Assembly (NCBI GenBank): GCA_963977415.1
Contig: CAXBOS010000001.1
Span: 248,001 to 312,000 of the forward strand
Source of the DNA: Croceimicrobium sp963977415
Lineage (GTDB): Bacteria; Bacteroidota; Bacteroidia; Flavobacteriales; Schleiferiaceae
Length of the DNA: 64,000 nucleotides
Reading direction: 5' to 3'
Both the position numbers and the translations under genes were made by a program. Below are positions 44,661 to 53,656 of the stretch, in pieces. The notes under the pieces were generated by a model. The model was not told the DNA's origin. It saw only the letters and a program-made list of their open reading frames with translations, and searched no databases. The stretch's first letter is position 1; each line of letters starts with the position of its first letter.

Positions 44661-45581
44661 CGCCTCTTTTTTGAATTCCGCTAAGGCGTGAATTAAAAGT
44701 GCATCTAAATTGTCGAATTGATTGTGATACTGGGCTTTCCAGTCTTGATGCTGGCTATAAACAGGAATATTCGAGCATAAAGCTGCGGCTTCAGTTTGTC
44801 CAAAGCGCTTTTCGGTTTCGGCATAACTGATAGCCTCGGTTTCTAAATGCAAATGCTGTCCTATTTTCTGCGCAAATTCTATTTGTGTAATGGGTGCAAA
44901 ACTGTAAAGGTTATAATCAAATTTAGGACTGCCATTACGGTAACAATGGAATAACTGCCCCGCACAGTCTTCCACAGAAAGGATAGACATTTGTTGTTGC
45001 CCAGTTCCGTAATACGGCACGGTGCCCGTTTCGAATGCCGGTTTTAAAAAATAGTGATAAAACCAGGAATCCGTCCCTAAAATCCAGGCGGGACGTGCAA
45101 AGCGGACGTCCAGCGCACTTTGTTTCTGTGCCACTAACCATGGTTTTTCCGCTATTTGATACTGCTCTGCATAAGCAATAGGGTTCAAGGCTCCTGTTTC
45201 GTTTACCGCTTCTTTTTGATTCCCATACATCAAAGTGCCGCTGCAATAAACAACGGTTGGTGGATTACTAAGATCCTGAATAAAGTCAATCATTTTTTGA
45301 TTGGCAACTGCTCCCTTACGTGCCGCACCTAGACGTTTAGTGGGGTTTGAGCCAGCTAAACGGGCACAATGGAATATAACCTTAGGAGGGAAGCGAAGAA
45401 ACCAATCATAATCAAAGTCCTCTAAGGGACTCATTATAAGGTTACTTTCTTCCATTAATTCTAAATCCAGGCGCTTGTTACCGAAGCAAACAAGTTCGCT
45501 GTTTGAAATTAGCTTCTTAGCTAACTTTTTGCCTACAAAGCCAGTAGCGCCAATTATCCAAATGTATTCTTGTTCGATCAT
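44646..45581 (-). CDS. NAD-dependent epimerase/dehydratase-like protein
   Basis: The 311-residue protein has the Rossmann start WIIGATGFVGKKLAKKL, then FHCARLAGSNP and VVYCSGTLMYGNQKEAVNE, as in extended short-chain dehydrogenases. The usual catalytic YxxxK is not seen at its normal place: the local sequence is IAYAEQYQIAEKPW, with Lys at the wrong spacing. Catalysis may therefore be altered or lost. Its C-terminal part (MSILSVEDCAGQLFHCY) is normal for the family. It faces the methyltransferase gene tail to tail with a 15-base overlap. Confidence 0.75.
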   Translation of the reverse strand: MIEQEYIWIIGATGFVGKKLAKKLISNSELVCFGNKRLDLELMEESNLIMSPLEDFDYDWFLRFPPKVIFHCARLAGSNPTKRLGAARKGAVANQKMIDFIQDLSNPPTVVYCSGTLMYGNQKEAVNETGALNPIAYAEQYQIAEKPWLVAQKQSALDVRFARPAWILGTDSWFYHYFLKPAFETGTVPYYGTGQQQMSILSVEDCAGQLFHCYRNGSPKFDYNLYSFAPITQIEFAQKIGQHLHLETEAISYAETEKRFGQTEAAALCSNIPVYSQHQDWKAQYHNQFDNLDALLIHALAEFKKEASMYT

Positions 45582-45641
45582 TCTACTTTAAGCGGCTTTT
45601 ACGATTTCTTTATTAATAGCTCAATTCCGACTTGGTTTCTA

Positions 45642-46964
45642 CTACCCCGCATTCATCAAGGTCCCCGCCACTCGTTGCAAATCAATCTCTGCGACCTTTG
45701 CTTGGTATTGCAAATTGTTTAGCGATGCTTTAGAGTTGATATAGTTAATCTGCGCTTCGCGCAATTGCACATTATTAACCTGTCCTAAACGATAGGCCTC
45801 TTTGGTGCGCTGATAATTAAGCAAAGCCACTGCTAAATTGCGTTTTTCCATGGCCGAAATTTTTTGGGCATGCTTGTAATTTAACCAAGCATTGGCCAAG
45901 TCTGTTTTTAACTGTAAACGGGCTTGCTCGGTGGCTAGTTCCGATTGAAAAACAGCGATGCGTGCCACTTCAACTGCAGTTTGACTGCGATAGCTGTTGA
46001 ATAAATTCCACTGGGCACTGAGCCCGTATTGCCAACCGGTACTTTGACTTAAGCGTAAAAATCCGCCTTCGTTTTCTTGGCGACTGTAATTATAGCCCGC
46101 ATTGGCGGCTACTTCCGGCATACGATCGCTCCACGCTACGTTCAGGTTGCGCTTTTGCAATTCGCGGTTTACCTGCGCTTGTATAATAGCGGCATTATTT
46201 TGCATGGCCGATTGATGCAAGGGCACATACTCGAGATTGTTGCTTAGCTCAACTAAGGTATCTACTCTTACAATAGTGTCTACCGGAAAGTTTAGTAGGA
46301 AATTCAGCTGACGCATTCCCTGCTGGAAATCGCGCTGACTGTTTAAATAGGTCACACTATCTCTGCGCAAATCTACTAGCGCACTTAAGGCTTCAATGCG
46401 ACTGCTGCTGCCCAGTTCTACCGCAATTTCCGCTCTTTCGTAGCGTTCTTGCGAAAGCTTAATCGCTTCCTTGGCAATAAGCATCAATTCTTCTTGACGC
46501 GCTAGGTTATAATAGGCATTAAAAACGCTCAGTAAGGTGTTTTCAATGGTGAAGCGCAATTGTACATCAGAAAGGTCCTCTTGCAGTTGTAAGCGCTTTA
46601 AATTGTTCAAGCGACCTAAGCCATCAAAAAGGACATAACTGGCATTAATACCCGCTTGATAATTATCAGAAACGGCATCCTGAAACTCTTGCTCTACCAA
46701 AGGAGCACCGTCGCCACCCACGGCCAATTGTTGCTGCTGATCTACCTGCGAGTGACCAAAAGAGCCACTGGCATTTAACTGAGGTAAGAGTCCGGCATTC
46801 CCCCAATTATTGTTTTTATCGGCAATACGTAAATCTTGCTCGGCTACTTTAATGCTAAGGTTCTGCTCTAAAGCGCGGGCTACGGCATCTTTTAAGCTTA
46901 GCTTTTCTTGGGCTTGCGCCGAGATGCTTAGAATGAAAACGAGGGGAAGGATATATTTAATCAT
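45642..46964 (-). CDS. TolC-family outer membrane efflux protein
   Basis: The start is ATG at 46964, giving the signal peptide MIKYILPLVFILSISAQAQ. The 440-residue protein shows two repeats of the outer membrane efflux domain (LSLKDAVARALEQNLSIKVAEQDLRIA and, in the second half, LATEQARLQLKTDLANAWLNYKHAQ with YRLGQVNNVQLREAQINYINSK). It forms the exit duct of a tripartite pump. Its start overlaps the stop of the RND pump gene by eight bases, so the operon order is adaptor, pump, duct. Confidence 0.9.
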   Translation of the reverse strand: MIKYILPLVFILSISAQAQEKLSLKDAVARALEQNLSIKVAEQDLRIADKNNNWGNAGLLPQLNASGSFGHSQVDQQQQLAVGGDGAPLVEQEFQDAVSDNYQAGINASYVLFDGLGRLNNLKRLQLQEDLSDVQLRFTIENTLLSVFNAYYNLARQEELMLIAKEAIKLSQERYERAEIAVELGSSSRIEALSALVDLRRDSVTYLNSQRDFQQGMRQLNFLLNFPVDTIVRVDTLVELSNNLEYVPLHQSAMQNNAAIIQAQVNRELQKRNLNVAWSDRMPEVAANAGYNYSRQENEGGFLRLSQSTGWQYGLSAQWNLFNSYRSQTAVEVARIAVFQSELATEQARLQLKTDLANAWLNYKHAQKISAMEKRNLAVALLNYQRTKEAYRLGQVNNVQLREAQINYINSKASLNNLQYQAKVAEIDLQRVAGTLMNAG

Positions 46965-49900
46965 GTTCACTTTCCATTTCAATTACAGCAGGCTCTACTT
47001 CTTCGTGATTGGGCTTCTGGCCCGACCAAAACCATAAACCATAAACTTTGGCGTGGTTGAGGTAGCTCAGTAAAACTGGCAATAAAACCAGAGTTAAGAA
47101 GGTGGCCATTACAATTCCATAGGCAAGAGAAATCGCCATGGGAATTAAAAACTGCGCTTGTACACTTTTCTCTAAAATTAAAGGCGCTAATCCCGCTACT
47201 GTAGTGGCACTAGTTAAGAGTATCGCGCGAAAGCGTGACAAACCCGCTTGGGCTACCGCATCGGCAAAGTCGAGGCCTTCTTTTAGGTAATTATTCATCT
47301 TGCTAACCAGCACTAATGAGTCGTTTACAATCACTCCAATCAGGGCGATAATCCCTAAAAAGGAGAAGATGCTGAGCGGAATACCGTGCAAATAATGTCC
47401 CCAAGCTACGCCTACTAAACTGAGGGGAATGAGGGTGAAAATTACCACAGCTTGGTAAAAACTGCGGAAGGTAAAAGTGATTACCAGAATAATTAATACT
47501 AAAACCAAAGGCAGAGTAAGCTTCGCGGATTCAATGGTTTTTTGTGCTTCGCGGTTTTGGCCTTCGTAAAGCACTTCAATTTCGGGGAAATCGGCTAAAA
47601 TGGACGGTAATAGTTCGTCGCGCACCTTGGCAATCATATCGGGAGCAGAACCGTTAGGGTCTACTAAATCGGCTTCCACCTTAATTTCACGCGCACCATC
47701 GAGGTGATTAATGCTAAGGGTACCACGGCTAATTTCGTAATCGGCAATATCGCGTAAAGGGTAAGTCCCTCCTTGGGGACTGCGAATAAACATATCCTCC
47801 AAATTGTAGAGGGAGGCACGGGTTGCGTCATCGTAGCGCGTCCAAACCTTTATTTCGTCTTCTTGCAATTTGCAAACGTTGCACCTCCAAGCCGAAAAAG
47901 CCATTGCGAATTTGACTCATCACCGAAGCGGGATTTAAACCCAAGAGATAGGCCTTTTCCTTTAGTTCAATGTCAATTTCACGCACGCCTTCAATGTCGG
48001 TATCAATAATATCGCGCAAGTCGGGAATCTCGTTCATCGCCGCTTTAAGGCGATTTTTCACCTCATTTAGCTTCTCATAATCTTTGCCCAAAAGGGAAAC
48101 AGAAACCGGTTTTCCAAAAGCCCCGACCGTACCGAAAGTGATATTTTCCGCTTCGTAAATAGGGCCGGTTTTTTTGCGTAAGGCATTCACTACCATGGTA
48201 CTGCCTATCACGCGTTCTTCGGAGTTTAATAAGATAATATCAAGGCTACCTTCATTACTACTCGGTCCCAGACTTTGCTCAACCAAGCGAATAACATCTT
48301 TTTCGCCTGGAATTAAAGGACGCAGGCTATCATTAACCGCATCTGCCGCAAGGCGCACCCGATCTAAATAGCTATTGGTAACATCGCTGCGCGTGCCCGC
48401 GGGCATTTTTAGGTTAACAGCAAAATTATCGCAATCAATAAAAGGGAAATAACTTACTTTAATAATTTTCCCCTCCATTGCACCTAAAGTAATGAGGAAG
48501 AGGGCGATGGAAAAGGAGAAGATGAGAAACTTATAGCGCAAGGCAAATTCTAAAATGGGCTGATAAAAACGAAGGCGTGCTTGGTTTAAACCATTTTCTA
48601 AAGCCCGCTCCAGCCTATTCTTTTTATACTTATGCGTTAAGGCCTTAGAGTGACCAATGTGCGAGGGTAAAATAATGAGGGCCTCAATTAAGGAAACCGC
48701 TAAAGTGGCAATAACGATAAAGGACATTTCCGAAAAGAAATCGCCCGCTCTACCATTGATATAGAAGAAGGTGGAAAAAGCAATAATAGTAGTTAATACC
48801 GCCGAAATTACTGCGGGTAAAACTTCCAGAGTTCCGTCCACGGCCGCTTGAATACGAGACTTTCCTTTTTCAAAATGGTGGTAAATATTCTCACTCACCA
48901 CAATGCCATCGTCTACTAAAATACCCACCACCACAATCATCCCGAAAAGGGAAATTACGTTAATGGTAACGCCGAAATAAGTAGCAATAATAAACATCCC
49001 AAAAAAGGAAATGGGTAGGCCCGCCGCTACCCAAAAGGCCACTCTAAAGTTAAGGAAGAGGGAAAGGAGAATTAATACTAAAACGACTCCAATAAGGCCA
49101 TTCTCAATCAGTAGTTCTTTACGCTGTTGCAAGAGGTTAGCCTGGTTGTTAACCACCGTGGCTTCAATAATTTTTTGCTCCTCATTAAACTGGGCCACAA
49201 AGGCTTTCACGTTTTTGGCGGTGCTCAAAATATCTTCGCTATCGGTATTATTAATAAGGACCTTTACCGCAGTTTTACCATTAAGACCTACGCCGGCTGG
49301 CTCATCGGCAAACTGTCGTCTTACTTCAGCCACATCGCCCAAGCGCACAATTTTCCCTTGGGGATCGGCTTTAATAACCACTTTCAGAAGATCAGTAGGA
49401 TCGTAACTTTTATAACGGGCGCGAATCAGTAATTCCTCTTCATCGGTTTTAACTTTACCGCCCGTAATGTCTAAATTACTGCTCGCTACAGCATTGCTGA
49501 TTGTGCTGAAATCTAGGCTATAAGCCCGCATCTTTTCCTGATTAAGGGCGATTTCGATTTCCTCGTTAGGTAAGCCTAAAAGCTCCACTTTGCTGATGCC
49601 ATCTACTTTCCGCAATTCATCTTCCAGATTGCGAGCGGTATTTTTAAGACTGCTCAGGCTGAGGCCATCTCCCGTAAGGGCGAAAGTGATGGTGAGGGTA
49701 AGATTTTCGCGCAGAAACACGGTAACGGGTTCCATGTTGCCGGGGAAGGAACTAATTTGGTTGACAGCATTTTCTACATCGTTTAAAACCTCTTTGCTAT
49801 TGGCATTGCGCTCCACTTCTACGGTAATGGTGGCCAAGTTTTCGCTGCTGCTCGAAGTAAAACGCTCAATGCCGCTAATGCCTTTAAGATTCTCTTCAAT

Positions 49901-50101
49901 TTTGTTAACCACTCCTTCTTCAATCTCCACTGGAGAAGCGCCCGGGTAAATCGCATTTACAATAATAAAACGCTCGGGGATAAGCGGAAAGAAGGTGGAA
50001 TTGAGTTGGGTCCAGGCTACTGCCCCAAAAATTAATGATCCGAAAAGGAGCACATTAACGGTAATGGGGTATTTGATGAAAAATTCTAGGAAACGCTTCA
50101 T
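46957..50101 (-). pseudogene. RND efflux pump permease, frameshifted
   Basis: Two overlapping frames make one HAE1/MMPL-type RND permease of about 1045 residues. The first 740 residues read normally from MKRFLEFFIKYPITVNVLLF through the TM4 region GMIVVVGILVDDGIVVSENIYHHFEKG to RNGFFGLEVQRLQIA. The sequence then changes frame into EDEIKVWTRYDDATRA and runs to the end, including the second large membrane block (PLVLVLIILVITFTF and VIVNDSLVLVSKMNNYL). Removing one base of the run near 47860-47866 joins the frames as RLQIAEDEIKVW, with family-like spacing. Either the gene is newly broken or the base is a sequencing error. Neighbours (adaptor and TolC) are intact. Confidence 0.8.
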
Positions 50102-50103
50102 CC

Positions 50104-51213
50104 TTATTGACTAATAATTTTCACGGGCATGCCTACATAGGCGCCAGCAATGGGTTTTTGGGGAATCAAATCGCCATTTTTTAGACCGCGTACAATTACC
50201 ATTTCAGGACTTTGATGCAAGATTTCTAGGCTAGTTTCCGCCAAAACGGAATCTTTAACTACGTAAATACTAGCTTTTTTGTGCAGCAACTTACGCGACA
50301 AGGCCATGGCATTTTCCAGGCTTGGTCCGGAAATACTTCCCTTTAAATATTCACCGTCTACCAAGCGCGCATCTTCTAAAAGAACATAGATATTTAGACG
50401 CTGCGTACTGGGGTCAATTTTGGCATTTTTACGGAAAACAATGCCCTTGTATTCGTGGCCGCTTTCGCTAGATGACAAATAAACGGTATCGCCGATATTA
50501 ACTAAAGGAGCCTCGGTAGTACTGAGAGAAGTGAGCATTTCAAATTTTCCTTGGCCCATAAATTCGCCCAGTTTTTGCCCCACTCGCACCAATTGACCGG
50601 GCTCTACTAAAGCCTCCGTTAGGCTGCCATCAAAAGGTGCACGAATTTGATATTTCTCCAAACGAATACGAGCACTTTCGGCATTCTGATAGGCACTGTA
50701 AATTCCTCGCGCGTTTAAAAATAAGCGCAACTTTTCATCATCGGTGCTTTTCGGTGCTTCCCAATTTCCCGCGCTAATATTTTGCAGATGTTTATACCAA
50801 GTGTCAAAATGGGTGGGGAAGTCGATTTTAATATCGGGAATCACTTGCCCGAGCACATTAGTATATTGACTTTTTAAGGCGCGGTAACTGCTGCTGGCCT
50901 CACTATTATCAAGGTCTAAAAGTATTTCTCCCTTGCGGTAGATGCGTCCTGCATCGAACTTGGTGGCTTGTAAACTTAAAACGCCGTTTACCTCGGCAAA
51001 GAGGTCGATTCTTTGTTGCGCTTGTACCGGTCCATCCACTTTGATATTTAGAAATACCGGTCCGTTTTTAACTTCATCTACACGCAGTGCCTTTAAGCGG
51101 GTAATGCTTTTAGGGCTTTCGGTTTCGGTACTTTGCGAGAGTTTATTTTTTAGGCCAAAGGCTACAACAAGAATTAGTAGGCCACCGATTATGGCCCATT
51201 GTCTTTTTTTCAT
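50104..51213 (-). CDS. RND efflux membrane fusion protein (HlyD/AcrA type)
   Basis: The 369-residue protein has an N-terminal membrane anchor (WAIIGGLLILVVAFGLK), a biotinyl-lipoyl-like hairpin domain (VDGPVQAQQRIDLFAEVNGVL and IRAPFDGSLTEALVEPGQLV), a coiled-coil region between the two halves and a beta-barrel part (ISSSESGHEYKG-like strands). Periplasmic adaptor of a three-part exporter. It is the first gene of the operon with the pump and TolC, two bases before the pump gene. A TAnnTTTG element on the minus strand lies about 35 bases upstream. Confidence 0.88.
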   Translation of the reverse strand: MKKRQWAIIGGLLILVVAFGLKNKLSQSTETESPKSITRLKALRVDEVKNGPVFLNIKVDGPVQAQQRIDLFAEVNGVLSLQATKFDAGRIYRKGEILLDLDNSEASSSYRALKSQYTNVLGQVIPDIKIDFPTHFDTWYKHLQNISAGNWEAPKSTDDEKLRLFLNARGIYSAYQNAESARIRLEKYQIRAPFDGSLTEALVEPGQLVRVGQKLGEFMGQGKFEMLTSLSTTEAPLVNIGDTVYLSSSESGHEYKGIVFRKNAKIDPSTQRLNIYVLLEDARLVDGEYLKGSISGPSLENAMALSRKLLHKKASIYVVKDSVLAETSLEILHQSPEMVIVRGLKNGDLIPQKPIAGAYVGMPVKIISQ

Positions 51214-51247
51214 TTTATAGAGAGCTTAGATAGGTCGATTTAAGGCG

Positions 51248-51255
51248 CAAAGGTA
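51248..51255 (-). promoter_or_regulatory. -7 promoter element of the efflux operon
   Basis: On the minus strand it reads TACCTTTG, matching TAnnTTTG, 35 bases before the adaptor start. A TTG lies 15 bases further up, closer than the usual distance, so the -33 element is uncertain. Confidence 0.5.
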
Positions 51256-51323
51256 AATTTTTTAAGAGGCCAATTTGCTTTAACAAGACCTTAGCGATAA
51301 TTGCATTTATATAATCTATTGTT

Positions 51324-53162
51324 ATGTCTACCTTTGCCCCAATGAAACCATTTTGGCGCATAGCACACTATGCTTACCCTTACAAAGGAAAAATAATTTT
51401 AAGCGTCTTCGCTAACCTGATGGCAACCGTATTTAGCCTCGCTAGTATTGGCTTGGTGGTGCCTGTTTTACAGATTATTTTTGATAATGCTCCGATGGCA
51501 GCTGAGGCTCCCGTTTACAAGGCTAATTTTTTCACCTATGCAGAAGAATTTCTCGCCTATGAAATAGGCACCCGCATGGCCGATACAGGGCAGCAAGAAG
51601 CCCTTTTATACGTTTGTTTTTTGGTGGTAGGCGCCTTCTTTTTCAAGAACATTTTCCGCTATTTAGCGCAGTATACTTTGGCGCCCATGCGTAATGGCAT
51701 TACCCGCGATTTACGCCGCGCCTTGCATCAAAAAATATTGGCTTTGCCGATTGGTTATTTCACCGAGCAAAGAAAAGGGGATATCATTTCGCGTATGACT
51801 TCCGATTTAAAGGAGATTGAAAATGGCGTGCTAGCCACCATCGAAATGTTATTCCGCGAGCCGATTATGATTTTAACTTCGCTGGGCGTTTTAATTTGGA
51901 TGAGCCCGCAGCTCACCCTTTTTGTACTGGTACTTTTGCCCCTGGTGTCGCTTTTAATTACACGCATCGGCAAAAGCCTTAAGCGCTCTAGTACAAAAGC
52001 CCAAGAACAAGTGGGCGAGATACTTTCCCTTACGGAAGAAGACGTAAGTGGTTTAAAGGTGATTAAAGCCTTTACGGCGGAAAAGCAAAAAGGGGATCTT
52101 TTTGAAAAAGCCATCAGCAACTACTACTTTTTAATGAATAAGGTATTGCGCAAGAACGATTTAGCTTCGCCTATCAGCGAGTTTATGGGTTCTTTGGTTA
52201 TGGCCGTTATTATTTGGTACGGCGGTTCTTTAGTGTTGGAGCAAGGAGACTTCACCGCCGAAAGCTTTATCGCCTACGTACTTTTCTTTTACCAAATTAT
52301 TCCCCCCAGTAAGAGCTTATCTCAGGCTAGCTATAAGATACAGCAGGGTAATGCCTCTAGCGAAAGGGTGTTGGAATTATTAGATGCCGAGAACCCTATT
52401 CAAGATCATCCCGAGGCCGAGGCATTAGAAGAGTTTAGCGACGCCATTGAGTTTAAAGATGTTTGTTTCTCCTATCAAGAAAAGCAGATTTTAAAAGATA
52501 TAAACCTTACCGTTAAAAAAGGTAAAACCGTGGCCTTAGTAGGGCAGAGTGGTGGCGGAAAAACTACGCTGACCAATTTGGTTCCGCGCTTTTACGATAT
52601 CAATAGTGGCAGCTTAAAAATCGATGGCATCGACATTAAAAAGGTGAAGCTTTTCGATTTGCGTTCGCAATTAGGCATCGTTACCCAAGAGACCTTATTG
52701 TTTAATGAAAGCGTTGCCTATAATATCGCTTTAGGTCGCCCGCAAGCTACGCGTGAAGAAGTAATTGCGGCCGCAAAAATTGCCAATGCCCACGATTTTA
52801 TTGTAGGCTTACCTAAAGGTTATGACACCAATATTGGCGATGCCGGTGGTAAGCTCAGCGGTGGACAAAAACAACGTTTGAGTATTGCCCGTGCGGTCCT
52901 TAAAAATCCTCCTATTTTAATTTTAGATGAGGCCACTAGTGCGCTCGATACGGAATCCGAAAAACTAGTACAAGACGCTCTTTTCCGTTTAATGGAAAAC
53001 CGTACTTCTTTAGTTATTGCGCATCGCTTGAGTACCATTCAGCATGCGGATGAAATTTTAGTGATAAACGAGGGTGAAATCGCCGAACAAGGTAGTCACC
53101 AAGAATTGCTGGATAAGCAAGGGATTTATCACAAATTGGTAGAAATGCAAAGTTTCACTTAA
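51324..53162 (+). CDS. MsbA-like ABC exporter (fused permease/ATPase)
   Basis: The 612-residue half-transporter has six membrane helices in its first 330 residues and a C-terminal ATPase with Walker A VGQSGGGKTTL, Q-loop VTQETLLF, signature LSGGQKQRLSIARA, Walker B PPILILDEATSALD and the H-loop VIAHRLSTI. It works as a homodimer exporting lipids, lipid A precursors or drugs. It is followed 11 bases later by methylmalonyl-CoA epimerase, which does not indicate the substrate. MsbA identity is not proven. Confidence 0.9.
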   Translation: MSTFAPMKPFWRIAHYAYPYKGKIILSVFANLMATVFSLASIGLVVPVLQIIFDNAPMAAEAPVYKANFFTYAEEFLAYEIGTRMADTGQQEALLYVCFLVVGAFFFKNIFRYLAQYTLAPMRNGITRDLRRALHQKILALPIGYFTEQRKGDIISRMTSDLKEIENGVLATIEMLFREPIMILTSLGVLIWMSPQLTLFVLVLLPLVSLLITRIGKSLKRSSTKAQEQVGEILSLTEEDVSGLKVIKAFTAEKQKGDLFEKAISNYYFLMNKVLRKNDLASPISEFMGSLVMAVIIWYGGSLVLEQGDFTAESFIAYVLFFYQIIPPSKSLSQASYKIQQGNASSERVLELLDAENPIQDHPEAEALEEFSDAIEFKDVCFSYQEKQILKDINLTVKKGKTVALVGQSGGGKTTLTNLVPRFYDINSGSLKIDGIDIKKVKLFDLRSQLGIVTQETLLFNESVAYNIALGRPQATREEVIAAAKIANAHDFIVGLPKGYDTNIGDAGGKLSGGQKQRLSIARAVLKNPPILILDEATSALDTESEKLVQDALFRLMENRTSLVIAHRLSTIQHADEILVINEGEIAEQGSHQELLDKQGIYHKLVEMQSFT

Positions 53163-53173
53163 CAGATTTTAAG

Positions 53174-53575
53174 ATGCGTAAGATTGAGCATATTGGCATT
53201 GCCGTAAAAAACTTGGAAGCCGCCAATGAAGTTTTTGCCGCCCTTTTCGATGAGGAGCATTATAAAGTAGAAAAAGTAGAAAGCGAAGGCGTGAGCACTT
53301 CTTTTTTTCAGGTAGGCCCAAATAAGATCGAGCTTTTAGAAGGCACTAATCCCGACAGTCCCATCTCAAAATTTATTGAGAAACGCGGCGAAGGCATTCA
53401 CCATATTGCATTTGACGTAGAAGACATCGAAGCGGAAATCGCCCGCTTACAAGCCAAGGGATTCCGCGTTCTCAACGAAACTCCCAAGCCAGGCGCCGAC
53501 GGCAAAGTGGTTGCTTTTTTACACCCCAAGTCCAGCAATGGCGTTTTGGTGGAGTTGTGTATGGATAAGAAGTAG
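53174..53575 (+). CDS. mce: Methylmalonyl-CoA epimerase
   Basis: The 133-residue vicinal-oxygen-chelate protein starts KIEHIGIAVKNLEAANEVF and contains NKIELLEGTNPDSPISKFI, GEGIHHIAFDVEDI and VLVELCM. These supply the metal-binding His, Gln/Glu and His of the family. It converts (S)- and (R)-methylmalonyl-CoA, linking propionyl-CoA to succinyl-CoA. Its mutase partner is not in the window. The stop codon TAG coincides with the first bases of a 14-bp tandem repeat. Confidence 0.93.
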   Translation: MRKIEHIGIAVKNLEAANEVFAALFDEEHYKVEKVESEGVSTSFFQVGPNKIELLEGTNPDSPISKFIEKRGEGIHHIAFDVEDIEAEIARLQAKGFRVLNETPKPGADGKVVAFLHPKSSNGVLVELCMDKK

Positions 53576-53614
53576 TGAGTATAGAGTAGTGAGTACAGAG
53601 TATTGAGTAGTGAG
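53573..53614 (+). repeat. Three 14-bp tandem repeats
   Basis: TAGTGAGTATAGAG, TAGTGAGTACAGAG and TATTGAGTAGTGAG follow each other directly, the first beginning with the stop codon of the epimerase gene. The palindrome array starts about 40 bases further on. Confidence 0.7.
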
Positions 53615-53656
53615 ATTGGCTTTCGTTAGGGTTGAGGTTTTCGTTTTTTAAAAAGC

